Shown: piece after piece, positions 14,390-21,148 of the stretch | Layout of the letters: every line of letters starts with the position of its first letter | How positions within the stretch are numbered: position 1 is the stretch's first letter | NCBI GenBank assembly: GCA_021796175.1 | Contig: JAJYOM010000010.1 | Span: 1-22,173, forward strand | Reading direction: 5' to 3' | From: Thermoplasmata archaeon | Lineage (GTDB): Archaea > Thermoplasmatota > Thermoplasmata > Sysuiplasmatales > Sysuiplasmataceae | DNA: 22,173 nucleotides | Notes under the pieces: generated by a model | The model's database searches: none | Told to the model about the DNA's origin: nothing | What the model saw: only the letters and a program-made list of their open reading frames with translations | Made by a program: the position numbers and the translations under genes

Positions 14390-14854
14390 TCAGGCTGTCG
14401 TGTTCTGGGCTGGGTTCAACCTCACGAATTTTGTGGTGTAGAAGCGAAGGTCCAGCAGCGCCGCTCCTCTCAGTCCGGCTTCATGGGCGATTAATGCGTA
14501 ACGGCCGCCGGGAAGGTTGAAGTACACTGCGCCGTGGGAGTTGGTCACACCCTTCGCCGCCGGGGTCAGTGTTATGTTTATGCTGCCATTTGAGGTCTCG
14601 GCCCACGACACGCTGTAGATGGTTACATTTGCATCAGGCACAGCTGTCCTGTGTCCGTTGACATTTGCCCAGACAACAACCTCTAGATAGATTCCGTTCG
14701 TCTGTGTTGACCCCTGCGTCACCGAGTTCGTTGCCGCGGACTGGTTTGCCTCGACCAGTCCGATGGCCGCCATTCCTGCAATCGCCAGCACTGCAACCAG
14801 TGCGATTGCCAGCAGCTTCTTTCCTGCCTTGCCAGATTTATTTCCGTCTGCCAT
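14390..14854 (-). CDS. Membrane-anchored secreted protein with a beta-sandwich (carboxypeptidase-regulatory-like) domain
   Basis: A 154-residue protein with a Lys/Gly-rich N-terminus (GNKSGKAGKK), one transmembrane helix or signal anchor (about 14-34, LLAIALVAVLAIAGMAAIGLV), a Ser/Thr/Gln/Asn-rich linker (35-54) and an extracytoplasmic beta-rich domain (about 55-150). The domain shows the pattern seen in CarboxypepD_reg/PEGA-like folds: AVPDANVTIYSV...GVTNSHGAVYFNLPGGRYALIAHEAGL. It carries several N-x-S/T sites. The function is unknown; it could be a surface or adhesion component. The start ATG 14854 follows GGTGA by 5 bases, with a TATA box at 14885-14896. It is divergent from the membrane protein/winged-helix operon. 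Confidence 0.75.
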   Translation of the reverse strand: MADGNKSGKAGKKLLAIALVAVLAIAGMAAIGLVEANQSAATNSVTQGSTQTNGIYLEVVVWANVNGHRTAVPDANVTIYSVSWAETSNGSINITLTPAAKGVTNSHGAVYFNLPGGRYALIAHEAGLRGAALLDLRFYTTKFVRLNPAQNTTA

Positions 14855-14884
14855 TCATTTCACCTGAATCCACGAGCTGACACC

Positions 14885-14896
14885 TTTAATATATGC
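14885..14896 (-). promoter_or_regulatory. TATA box of the secreted protein gene
   Basis: Minus strand GCATATATTAAA, about 36 bp before the ATG at 14854. It gives a leader of about 10 nt holding the GGTGA ribosome-binding sequence. Confidence 0.6.
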
Positions 14897-14914
14897 AAAC
14901 GGAATTGGCCGTCT

Positions 14915-14927
14915 GTACGATTCGTAC
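14915..14927. promoter_or_regulatory. Palindrome in the divergent promoter region (candidate operator)
   Basis: GTACGA-T-TCGTAC, a perfect 6 bp inverted repeat around one base, midway between the divergent starts at 14854 and 14953. It may be a binding site for the winged-helix protein encoded in the rightward operon (inference). Confidence 0.45.
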
Positions 14928-14952
14928 GTAAAGCGGGATAACTACCGCAGAA

Positions 14953-15603
14953 TTGTCCGACTCTGATCTTATGGTAGATGCATTTGGGTTGATTCAGGCT
15001 GCTCTGTCGGTCGTCACGCTTGTCGTGGCGGCATTGGTCGCGTACAGGGCGTTCAGGGCATACGGTGTCGCTAAGAATCTCAATCTCCTGCTTCTTGGCC
15101 TCGGCTTTTCCCTGCTCTGCGTCTTTTTCTTTTTCACGGCGCTGGGATTCCTTGGTCATGCCTCGAGGACATATCCTCCCAACAGTCTGCTTGGAAGGTA
15201 CTATTTTGTTTCATATCTCGAGGTCATAGCCTATCTTCTCGTCATGCTCGCCTATGTCATCAGGCCGAAATCCATCGAGGGAACGGTGCCGCTGGTCGCA
15301 GTGACTGCAGTAGCTCTGACCTTCGAGCTTTTCATAGTTGCACTGCTGCTGGTTGTGGTAATCAGTGTGTGGTCCGTCTACCGGTCGACCCCCACCGCGT
15401 CCACCGCACTTGTTCTGGCGAGTTTTTCCCTGCTGTTTCTGCTTCATGCAATAACGGCGTTGTTGCTTTTCGCACCCAGACTGATGGCATCCGGTTCTGC
15501 CTATTATGAAGTCATGCAGATGCTTGCATTCGCTCTCCTTTACATGGCAATCGGTCATCACCAGGGGAAAAACCGTCAACGGGGGACATCAGAAAGTGCC
15601 TGA
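14953..15603 (+). CDS. Polytopic membrane protein, partner of a winged-helix regulator
   Basis: A 216-residue protein with six or seven hydrophobic helices (about 12-33, 43-67, 82-104, 110-143 as one long or two short, 150-171, 182-202) and a short polar C-terminus (HHQGKNRQRGTSESA). I do not recognise a named family. The arrangement resembles the membrane sensor part of archaeal signalling proteins without any kinase domain. The start is TTG 14953 or ATG 14971; no ribosome-binding sequence decides it. The last 8 bases overlap the GTG start of the winged-helix gene, so the two are translationally coupled, which suggests that the membrane protein feeds a signal to the regulator (inference). 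Confidence 0.7.
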   Translation: MSDSDLMVDAFGLIQAALSVVTLVVAALVAYRAFRAYGVAKNLNLLLLGLGFSLLCVFFFFTALGFLGHASRTYPPNSLLGRYYFVSYLEVIAYLLVMLAYVIRPKSIEGTVPLVAVTAVALTFELFIVALLLVVVISVWSVYRSTPTASTALVLASFSLLFLLHAITALLLFAPRLMASGSAYYEVMQMLAFALLYMAIGHHQGKNRQRGTSESA

Positions 15604-15877
15604 GGGAGTCTACCGTTCAAAAGCGAGGATTTTCGCAGATATACTCAGGGCAGTTGCCGAGGAGAAGGAAACCAAGCCCACCCATGTTCTTTACAGGGCG
15701 AATTTGTCATATGACAGGCTGACAAAATACCTGGGCATGCTTGAATCGAACGGCTTGATTACAAAGAGCAGCGGTGGAGACAAGACATATTACAGCATAA
15801 CAGACAAGGGCAGATACTTCCTGCAGGAGTTCCGGAAAGTTGAAGAGTTCACAACCGCTTTCGGGCTCAGGCTGTGA
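15596..15877 (+). CDS. Winged helix-turn-helix transcriptional regulator (COG3432-like)
   Basis: A 93-residue DNA-binding protein. Seen: VYRSKARIFADILRAVAE (5-22), then THVLYRANLSYDRLTKYLGMLESNGLI (29-55) as the helix-turn-helix with its recognition helix, and a wing TYYSITDKGRYFLQEFRKVEEF (67-88). This is the pattern of the archaeal one-domain wHTH family of COG3432. Start: GTG 15596, overlapping the stop of the membrane protein gene by 8 bases; the longer reading from ATG 15506 lies inside the membrane protein gene and adds non-homologous residues. The Pcc1-like gene follows after 7 bases. It probably regulates its own operon and perhaps the divergent secreted-protein gene. Confidence 0.85.
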   Translation: MPEGVYRSKARIFADILRAVAEEKETKPTHVLYRANLSYDRLTKYLGMLESNGLITKSSGGDKTYYSITDKGRYFLQEFRKVEEFTTAFGLRL

Positions 15878-15884
15878 GAAGTGA

Positions 15885-16112
15885 ATGGTTTACAGGATTG
15901 TGCTTTCAATGAATTTTGACTCGGATGCGGTCAAACTGCACGAGGCTGTCGTCATGGACAATGAGGACTTCATTTCATCACGCGCGACAGAAGGCGGCAT
16001 AACAGCGAGCGCAGAATCAGACAGCATCATGAGCCTGATGAGGACTGCGGATGATTTCATTTCATGTCTTCAGGTGGCTGAGAAGGCGATGAAGAAGACC
16101 TGCCTTCCCTGA
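15885..16112 (+). CDS. KEOPS complex subunit Pcc1-like protein
   Basis: A 75-residue protein that fits the Pcc1 family in length and pattern: a first strand (YRIVLSMNF), a helix beginning SDAVKLHEAVVMDNED, paired strands (ISSRATEGGITASAES) and the final helix MSLMRTADDFISCLQVAEKAM, which matches the family's SLRAxLNDxLxxLxxAE region. Pcc1 dimerises and bridges Kae1 units in the KEOPS complex that makes t6A at position 37 of ANN-decoding tRNAs. The second conserved Arg (RTADDF) is present. Identification is by pattern only. It starts 7 bases after the wHTH gene and its last 56 bp overlap the convergent archaeosine transglycosylase gene, an unusually deep tail overlap. Confidence 0.7.
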   Translation: MVYRIVLSMNFDSDAVKLHEAVVMDNEDFISSRATEGGITASAESDSIMSLMRTADDFISCLQVAEKAMKKTCLP

Positions 16113-18000
16113 TGTCGACTGCAACTCCCTTCCTGAAGGAAAGCATCTCCTCCCTGTTCAGAATCGTCCTGCCGACTGCGAGCAGCCTGTCGCTGCCGTC
16201 CACGACGAGGCATTCGTCACCCGGCTTGAGCGACAGGTCCGCATCCTTCACAAATTTCGTGAAAAGGCTCCTGCCGGCAGATACAAAGGGCACCGCGTCA
16301 TCAGTACATACTACCCTCAAGGCAGGCGGTTTTAGCGCAGCAAGGAGCAGCTCTCCGCCATGGTATTTGACTGAGAACAGGCCGTCCTCTGTCCTGAAAA
16401 ACAGTATCTGCCTGCCGTCTCTTGCAACTGTCCTCAGCTTTCCCGTGTTCCTGGATTGGGTGCATTTGATGCCCGCGCCAGCCAGTGCATCGGCGCCCTC
16501 TTTTCCGAACTGGTATTCGCACACAATGCGGACCTGCGACTCGCTGCGCGGCCTTCTGCAGTCCTTCCCGTCTCTCTTCCATTTGCCTTCCTCCCTTCTC
16601 TGCAGCGCGTAACCGAATCTTGAGGCGTATTCCGCTGTGTCCGCCTCCGTGCCTGCGGAGGCGGAATAGATTGACTGCGAGAGAGGATATGTTTCGGTCA
16701 GCTGGAGCGGATAAATGCCGGCCCGGGTGACTGATGCAACATCCTCCATTTCGGAATAGCTTCCGAGGTTGAAGTGGGTAAAATACTGCCTTTCCCCGTC
16801 CACAAAAAGCAGCCTGTCGCTCGCTCCGGGCCGGACTGCCGATGCGGCTCTGATGAAGCTGTCAACGTCCGGTCTTCTGAAAGAAAGGCCGTCAATGAAA
16901 CTGACACCTGTCTTCCTGGACCTCGGCTCAAACCTCCCCAGATAGCCGGCTCCGGAAAGTATTGCACTGTAAGCATCGAACAGCTGAGGGCTGCTCCTTG
17001 CTCTCGCCTCCACCAGGTTCCAGAGACTTCCCTCATGTATCGCCTGCTTGATTCTTCCGATCTCCGATGTGAGCACGTGCATATTGTGCATTGAAATCTT
17101 CAGAACCCTTTCATCATCTTCCATCTCCCTGAGCTCTGCTGGTGTGTTCGCCGTGCACACCGGGCAGTCACACCAGCCGTATCTTATGTCAGTGAGCGAA
17201 TAGCTCCCTTCCGGGAACATCATCCTTCCGTCGTAGGCGTACTTGACGTACGAGGCCGAATCAAAAACATCGCATCCGAGAAGCGTGGCCATTGGCAGCA
17301 TCAGCGGGTGACCGGCACCGAAGAGATGCACCGGCCTTCCCGGCGGAAGTCCCTTCTTTGATGCGATTATGACGTTCACAAGATCCTCAAACCTGTAATT
17401 CTCCATCAGCGGCACCACCCCTCCGATCGAAAAGTAGTCCGCGCCTGTCCCGCCGAGTTCCACTGCCGCTTTTTCCCGAACATCCCCGTAAAGGCTGCCC
17501 TGGACTGTGGCAGCTATCAGGCTTCTCCCCCGTTTTGCTGAAAGGGCCTCCCTGACCCTGACTGCCGTTGTGCCAGCCGCAGACTCTGCCTGTTCCCGTG
17601 TGAAGTGCGGCTCCGAAAAAACATCGAATACTGTTGCTACATCGCTCCCTATCCGCTTCTGGAATTCAAGTATCTCCCCCGGGTCTATTGCAACATCGGA
17701 GTAGACATGAGTCTGGAATGTTCCGCTGTCGGTCATTACTGAACCGTCAAAATCCAGCAGCCCGTGCACTCCCTCCCTGAGTGCTTTCTGCTTCAGTTCC
17801 TCATTCCTGTAGATTATGTATGAATTGGTGATCACCATCTCCGTACCGAAGAGTGATCTCAACTTATCAGCAGCGATCAGTTTCCTGTTAGGGTTGATCA
17901 CCGGAAGGATAGCGGGCGTCTCAACTTTTCCATGACCTGTCTCAAGCCTGCAGATCCTTGCAAGCCCGTCCCTCTCGATCAGCTCGAAATCGCCATTCAT
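16057..18000 (-). CDS. tgtA: Archaeosine tRNA-guanine transglycosylase (7-cyano-7-deazaguanine tRNA-ribosyltransferase) with PUA domain
   Basis: A 647-residue full-length archaeal TGT, which exchanges G15 in the tRNA D-loop for preQ0 on the way to archaeosine. Seen: MTDSGTFQ (Asp91), FDVFSEP (125-131), TVQGSLYGDVR (165-175), SIGGVVPLME (191-200), catalytic region GCDVFDSASYVKYA with probable nucleophile Asp247, and the zinc site C277-x-C279-x2-C282 with His305, each two residues before the corresponding residues of the P. horikoshii enzyme. The middle C1/C2 domains follow and a PUA domain covers about 560-632 (LRVVCTDDAVPFVSAGRSLFTKFV...). A Ser/Pro-rich tail (634-647) overlaps pcc1. The minus-strand AATAAAATAAAAG at 18023-18035 is about 28 bp before the ATG: leaderless. 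Not split into two genes as in some archaea. Confidence 0.97.
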   Translation of the reverse strand: MNGDFELIERDGLARICRLETGHGKVETPAILPVINPNRKLIAADKLRSLFGTEMVITNSYIIYRNEELKQKALREGVHGLLDFDGSVMTDSGTFQTHVYSDVAIDPGEILEFQKRIGSDVATVFDVFSEPHFTREQAESAAGTTAVRVREALSAKRGRSLIAATVQGSLYGDVREKAAVELGGTGADYFSIGGVVPLMENYRFEDLVNVIIASKKGLPPGRPVHLFGAGHPLMLPMATLLGCDVFDSASYVKYAYDGRMMFPEGSYSLTDIRYGWCDCPVCTANTPAELREMEDDERVLKISMHNMHVLTSEIGRIKQAIHEGSLWNLVEARARSSPQLFDAYSAILSGAGYLGRFEPRSRKTGVSFIDGLSFRRPDVDSFIRAASAVRPGASDRLLFVDGERQYFTHFNLGSYSEMEDVASVTRAGIYPLQLTETYPLSQSIYSASAGTEADTAEYASRFGYALQRREEGKWKRDGKDCRRPRSESQVRIVCEYQFGKEGADALAGAGIKCTQSRNTGKLRTVARDGRQILFFRTEDGLFSVKYHGGELLLAALKPPALRVVCTDDAVPFVSAGRSLFTKFVKDADLSLKPGDECLVVDGSDRLLAVGRTILNREEMLSFRKGVAVDIREGRSSSSPSQPPEDMK

Positions 18001-18021
18001 CCAACTGTCAAACCGCTCTCC

Positions 18022-18036
18022 CTTTTATTTTATTGT
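18022..18036 (-). promoter_or_regulatory. TATA box of the archaeosine transglycosylase gene
   Basis: Minus strand CAATAAAATAAAAGG, centred about 28 bp before the ATG at 18000, consistent with a leaderless mRNA. Confidence 0.6.
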
Positions 18037-18062
18037 TCCCCGCGGTCGGCGATTGGACGGGA

Positions 18063-18072
18063 ATTATTATAA
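18063..18072 (+). promoter_or_regulatory. TATA box of the DUF1616-like/Pth2/DUF99 operon
   Basis: ATTATTATAA centred 27 bp before the ATG at 18095. It lies downstream of the possible TTG start at 18053 and therefore argues for the ATG. Confidence 0.6.
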
Positions 18073-18094
18073 CCGAATACCATACAATAACGGA

Positions 18095-18445
18095 ATGACA
18101 CAATTCACTCCACTGCTGCTACTGGCTCTTGCCGCCCTCTTCTTCTTCCTGCCCGGGCTTGCTGTGGTGCTCGCCCTTGCTGGGGGCGGGAGCGGCATCA
18201 GGAAGGACGATGTGCATCTCATCACATTTTCCATTGGCCTGAGCCTTGCATTGACCATAATCGTCATGTACCTGCTGCTGCTCATTGCAGATGTCACCGG
18301 CTCTGCTTTTCAGTTTGAAGCTCTGCCAGTCGTGCTTGCCGCCCTTACCATCATTTTCCTTGCAATTGCGGCGATACGCGGCAGACTGCCCGGCCTCGAA
18401 TGGCTGGGAGCAACTGAAGGTTCCACGCGGGGTGACAGGGATTGA
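18095..18445 (+). CDS. Small membrane protein, DUF1616-like
   Basis: A 116-residue protein with three hydrophobic helices (about 5-28, 43-65, 73-93). FFFLPGLAVVLAL, followed by a loop and ITFSIGLSLALTIIVMYLLL, resembles the N-terminal part of archaeal DUF1616 membrane proteins (LPGY...; SFGLS...). The resemblance is by eye. A frame from TTG 18053 adds 14 residues rich in Asn/Tyr, but the TATA box at 18063-18072 falls inside that extension, so ATG 18095 with a leaderless mRNA is preferred. The stop TGA overlaps the TTG start of pth2 (TTGA), showing coupling. Confidence 0.7.
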   Translation: MTQFTPLLLLALAALFFFLPGLAVVLALAGGGSGIRKDDVHLITFSIGLSLALTIIVMYLLLLIADVTGSAFQFEALPVVLAALTIIFLAIAAIRGRLPGLEWLGATEGSTRGDRD

Positions 18446-18813
18446 GCAGCGGGGACAGATTCCTCTACAAGATAGTTGTGGCAGTCAGGACCGACCTTAA
18501 ACTTTCACCGGGCAAAATGGCAGTGCAGGTCGCGCATGCAGCGGTAAGCTGTTCCATGCTTGCAAGAGAGAAGAACCGGAAGGTTTTCGATGCCTGGTTC
18601 TCCGAGGGGCAGAAGAAGGTGGTCGTGAAGGTGAAGTCCGTCGAAGAGCTATACATGCTGAGGGATCAGGCGAGGCTGAGGAGTCTGACAAGCAGTCTGG
18701 TAGCAGATGCCGGTTTGACAGAGATACCGCCAGGCACGGTTACCTGCATAGGCATAGGGCCGGCAAGAGAAGAGGACATTGATCCTGTCACAGGCGAACT
18801 GGCGCTGATGTAA
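18442..18813 (+). CDS. pth2: Peptidyl-tRNA hydrolase, Pth2 family
   Basis: A 123-residue enzyme that releases peptides from prematurely dropped peptidyl-tRNA, the type found in archaea and eukaryotes and unrelated to bacterial Pth. Seen: YKIVVAVRTDLKLSPGKMAVQVAHAAV (9-35), with the Lys and the QxxHAA segment of the active site, then KKVVVKVKSVEELYMLRDQA, LVADAGLTEIPPGTVTCIGIGP and the C-terminal DPVTGELALM. Length is typical (about 115-125). The start TTG 18442 overlaps the preceding stop by 4 bases, with a GGTGA sequence about 7 bases upstream. It is followed after one base by the DUF99 gene. Confidence 0.96.
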   Translation: MSSGDRFLYKIVVAVRTDLKLSPGKMAVQVAHAAVSCSMLAREKNRKVFDAWFSEGQKKVVVKVKSVEELYMLRDQARLRSLTSSLVADAGLTEIPPGTVTCIGIGPAREEDIDPVTGELALM

Positions 18814-18814
18814 A

Positions 18815-19387
18815 TTGAAGAAACAGGTGCGTGCAATTGCCTTCGACGACGGCAGATTTACGTTCAGGAAGGGGAGGGTACCGCTCGTTGGCGTGATCAC
18901 CCGTCTGCCATCCTACCTAGAAGGTGCAATCGTCACCGACTGTGAGATAGACGGCACCGATTCATCCGCGCAGGTTGTTTCCGCCGTGCTTCGCTCCAGA
19001 CTGCGTGAGCAGATCAGGATTATACTGCTCGACGGCATAGCTTCGGGCGGTTTCAACATTTATGATCTGGACAGGATTCACAGCGAGACCGGAATACCTG
19101 TCCTAAGTGTTACCAGGAGGGAGCCTGATATTGTGGAGATGGAAAGCGCTCTGAGGAAGCACTTCGCAGACTGGGAGGACCGCATTGCGATGATCAGCAG
19201 GTACAGGCCGGTGCCTGCCAGAGGCATGGCGTTCAGCCTTTTTGCCGCCAGGTCGGGGCTTTCTGACAGGGATGCGCTTGATATGCTCAGTCTGTCTATC
19301 GTGCGCGGCAATTTTCCCGAGCCACTGCGGATGGCACATATATTCGCCGGCGCTGTTTCATCAGGCGAATCGGGTGGAAAGGCCTGA
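18815..19387 (+). CDS. DUF99/UPF0215 family protein
   Basis: A 190-residue protein of the archaeal DUF99 (UPF0215) family, thought to be related to endonuclease V in fold; its function is not established. Seen: VRAIAFDDGRF (5-15), VPLVGVITRLPSYLEGAIVTDCEIDGTDSS (22-51), IILLDGIASGGFNIYDL (69-85), GIPVLSVTRREPD (93-105) and a C-terminal PEPLRMAHIFAGAV (168-181). These are the family's typical blocks. The Asp residues at 11/12, 43 and 73 are candidates for a metal site by analogy with endonuclease V. The start TTG 18815 is one base after the pth2 stop, so it is co-translated. It ends exactly where the convergent aldehyde dehydrogenase gene ends. Confidence 0.9.
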   Translation: MKKQVRAIAFDDGRFTFRKGRVPLVGVITRLPSYLEGAIVTDCEIDGTDSSAQVVSAVLRSRLREQIRIILLDGIASGGFNIYDLDRIHSETGIPVLSVTRREPDIVEMESALRKHFADWEDRIAMISRYRPVPARGMAFSLFAARSGLSDRDALDMLSLSIVRGNFPEPLRMAHIFAGAVSSGESGGKA

Positions 19388-20911
19388 TTACCTCAGTTTT
19401 TCAGCTTCCAGCGTCCTCTCCTTCAGCCTGCTCTCCGTATCTATCTGTGCCTTCTGCAGCCTGTCGCTGTAATCCACAAAGACGCTCTTAAGCTCGGTGA
19501 ATTCCTCTATCGCCGCCGAGCCCGCCTCCCTTCCGCCTGTCCCGGTGTTCTTCACACCTCCGAAGGGCAGGTGTATCTCGGCGCCAATTGTTGGCGCATT
19601 GACGTAAGTTATCCCGCTCTCAAGCAGCCCTATTGCCCTGAAAGCCCTGTTGATATCCCTTGTGTAAATGGCGGAACTCAGGCCGTACTGGACGCCGTTT
19701 GCCACTTCCACCGCTTCTTCAAAGTTCCGGACCCGGATGACCGAGAGCACCGGGCCGAAGATCTCCTCGGTGCTTATCCTTGAGCCGTGCTTTGTCTCTA
19801 TCATTGTCGGCTGTATGAAATTGCCCTTGCTGTATTTCCCGCCCTCAATCGAATTTCCGCCCGTCAGCACCCTGCCGCCCTCCTTCTTCCCTATTTCAAC
19901 GTAGCCCATGATGGAGTCCTTTGCCTTCCTGTTTATTACCGGACCCATGTCAACTCCATCATTGATAGGGTTGCCGACCTTCAGTTTTTCCACCCTTCCG
20001 GTCAGCTTCTCCATCAGCCTGCCAAACACACCCTCCTGCACTATGAGTCTGCTCGTCGCCGTGCATCTCTGTCCGGAAGTTCCGAAAGCTCCGAACAGAA
20101 CGCCCTCCGTGACCAGGTCAAGGTTCGCGTCGTCCATGACTATCACCGGGTTCTTTCCGCCCAGCTCAAGATGAACCTGTATCAGCCTCTTCGCACCCTC
20201 AGTGTAAACTTCCCTGCCTGTGGCTACGCCGCCTGTAAAAGATATGGCGCGAATCAATGGATGGTTTATGAGCGGCGTTCCCACTTCGGTTCCGCTACCA
20301 GCCACCATATTGATCACGCCAGGCGGGAAGCCTGCTTCATTTACAATTTCTATGAACCTGGCAGCACAGAGTGGTGTATCCGTTGCCGGCTTGAGCACTA
20401 CAGAACAGCCTGCAATCAACGCAGCACCCATTTTCCATGATGGAATGGAGACGGGAAAGTTCCAGGGAGTTATCATTCCGACAGGACCTTTCGGCAGACG
20501 AACCGTCATGTTAAACTTGTCCGGCAGCTCTGACGGCGTAGTTTCACCGAACATTCTCCTACCCTCGCCTGCCATGTATTTGAAGAAATCAATTGCCTCC
20601 TGCACCTCTCCCTTTCCCTCGCTCAGCACCTTCCCCATTTCCTTCGTGACGAGTTCGCCAAGCTCATTCTTGTGCTTTTCAAGATTCAGTGCAGCCCTCA
20701 GCAGCACTTCACCCCTCATTGGCGCAGGTATTTCCTTCCAGATCCTGTAGCCGCTCGCTGCTGACTTGACCGCTATGTCCACGTCTCTTCCAGTTCCTTT
20801 TGCGAAGCGGGCCAGGACCTCACCCGTGGCCGGATTCAATGTATCGAAAAACTCATTTCTTGAGCTCTCTGTCCATTCGCCGTCTACAAAAATACCGTAC
20901 TCCTTCACCAT
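19388..20911 (-). CDS. NAD(P)+-dependent aldehyde dehydrogenase
   Basis: A 507-residue ALDH-superfamily enzyme oxidising an aldehyde to an acid. Seen: FVDGEWTES (8-16), TPWNFP with Asn151, KPATDTP with Lys174, FTGGVATGR (225-233), the general base Glu249 in ELGGKNP, catalytic Cys283 in GQRCTA, EEIFGPV, and the C-terminal LPFGGVKNTGTGREAG-type motif. All active-site residues are present. In Thermoplasmatales, ALDHs of this type act on glyceraldehyde in the non-phosphorylated Entner-Doudoroff pathway, and others act on 2-oxoglutarate semialdehyde; the sequence alone does not decide. A charged tail of about 25 residues (RLQKAQIDTESRLKERTLE..., from 482) goes beyond the usual end. ATAATTGTACATAAAAG on the minus strand at 20924-20940 supplies the TATA element. 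Confidence 0.95.
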   Translation of the reverse strand: MVKEYGIFVDGEWTESSRNEFFDTLNPATGEVLARFAKGTGRDVDIAVKSAASGYRIWKEIPAPMRGEVLLRAALNLEKHKNELGELVTKEMGKVLSEGKGEVQEAIDFFKYMAGEGRRMFGETTPSELPDKFNMTVRLPKGPVGMITPWNFPVSIPSWKMGAALIAGCSVVLKPATDTPLCAARFIEIVNEAGFPPGVINMVAGSGTEVGTPLINHPLIRAISFTGGVATGREVYTEGAKRLIQVHLELGGKNPVIVMDDANLDLVTEGVLFGAFGTSGQRCTATSRLIVQEGVFGRLMEKLTGRVEKLKVGNPINDGVDMGPVINRKAKDSIMGYVEIGKKEGGRVLTGGNSIEGGKYSKGNFIQPTMIETKHGSRISTEEIFGPVLSVIRVRNFEEAVEVANGVQYGLSSAIYTRDINRAFRAIGLLESGITYVNAPTIGAEIHLPFGGVKNTGTGGREAGSAAIEEFTELKSVFVDYSDRLQKAQIDTESRLKERTLEAEKLR

Positions 20912-21005
20912 GCATTCATCTTCCTTTTATGTACAATTATTCCATACGACATAGATTAAAGGATCCCACTAAAGCAGACAGGGTCTCTTTATGTATGTTC
21001 ACATG

Positions 21006-21015
21006 CCGCATGCGG
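21006..21015. repeat. 10 bp palindrome upstream of tRNA-Leu
   Basis: CCGCATGCGG, perfectly self-complementary, directly before the TATA element of the tRNA gene (21018-21024), where the BRE would be. Confidence 0.35.
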
Positions 21016-21016
21016 G

Positions 21017-21024
21017 CTTTAATA
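21017..21024 (+). promoter_or_regulatory. TATA box of tRNA-Leu
   Basis: CTTTAATA, about 30 bp before the first base of the tRNA, giving a 5' leader of a few bases. Confidence 0.55.
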
Positions 21025-21050
21025 GTCCACTCATATTCACTGAAATCGAA

Positions 21051-21148
21051 GCGGGAGTAGCTAAGCTTGGCCAACAGCGCAGGACTTAAGATCCAAATGG
21101 GAAATTCTGTCCCGCAGGGGTACGTGGGTTCAAATCCCTCCTCCCGCA
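21051..21148 (+). tRNA. tRNA-Leu (anticodon TAA) with a predicted 13-nt intron
   Basis: Class II tRNA. The acceptor stem GCGGGAG/CTCCCGC is a perfect 7 bp. The 3 bp D stem GCT/AGC with the GG of the D-loop, T8-A9, and a long variable arm TCCC-GCA-GGGG are present. The T-loop is TTCAAAT. The anticodon TAA is at 21087-21089. Without splicing, the anticodon stem is only 3 bp. If 21091-21103 (ATCCAAATGGGAA) is removed at the canonical 37/38 site, the stem becomes CAGGA/TTCTG, 5 bp with one G-U, and the mature length is 85 nt, normal for tRNA-Leu. CTTA (21085-21088) can pair with TGGG (21098-21101) as the central helix of a relaxed bulge-helix-bulge. The T stem has a U-U mismatch at 50-64. CCA is not encoded. 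The general layout resembles archaeal tRNA-Leu(TAA). Confidence 0.93.

Noticed and set aside
18053..18094. TTG start for the DUF1616-like protein
   Set aside because: The best TATA box (18063-18072) would lie inside the coding region; ATG 18095 is 27 bp downstream of it and starts right before the first helix.
19787..20440. 217-codon plus-strand frame inside the aldehyde dehydrogenase gene
   Set aside because: Antisense to the catalytic Cys and Glu region; shadow of a real gene.
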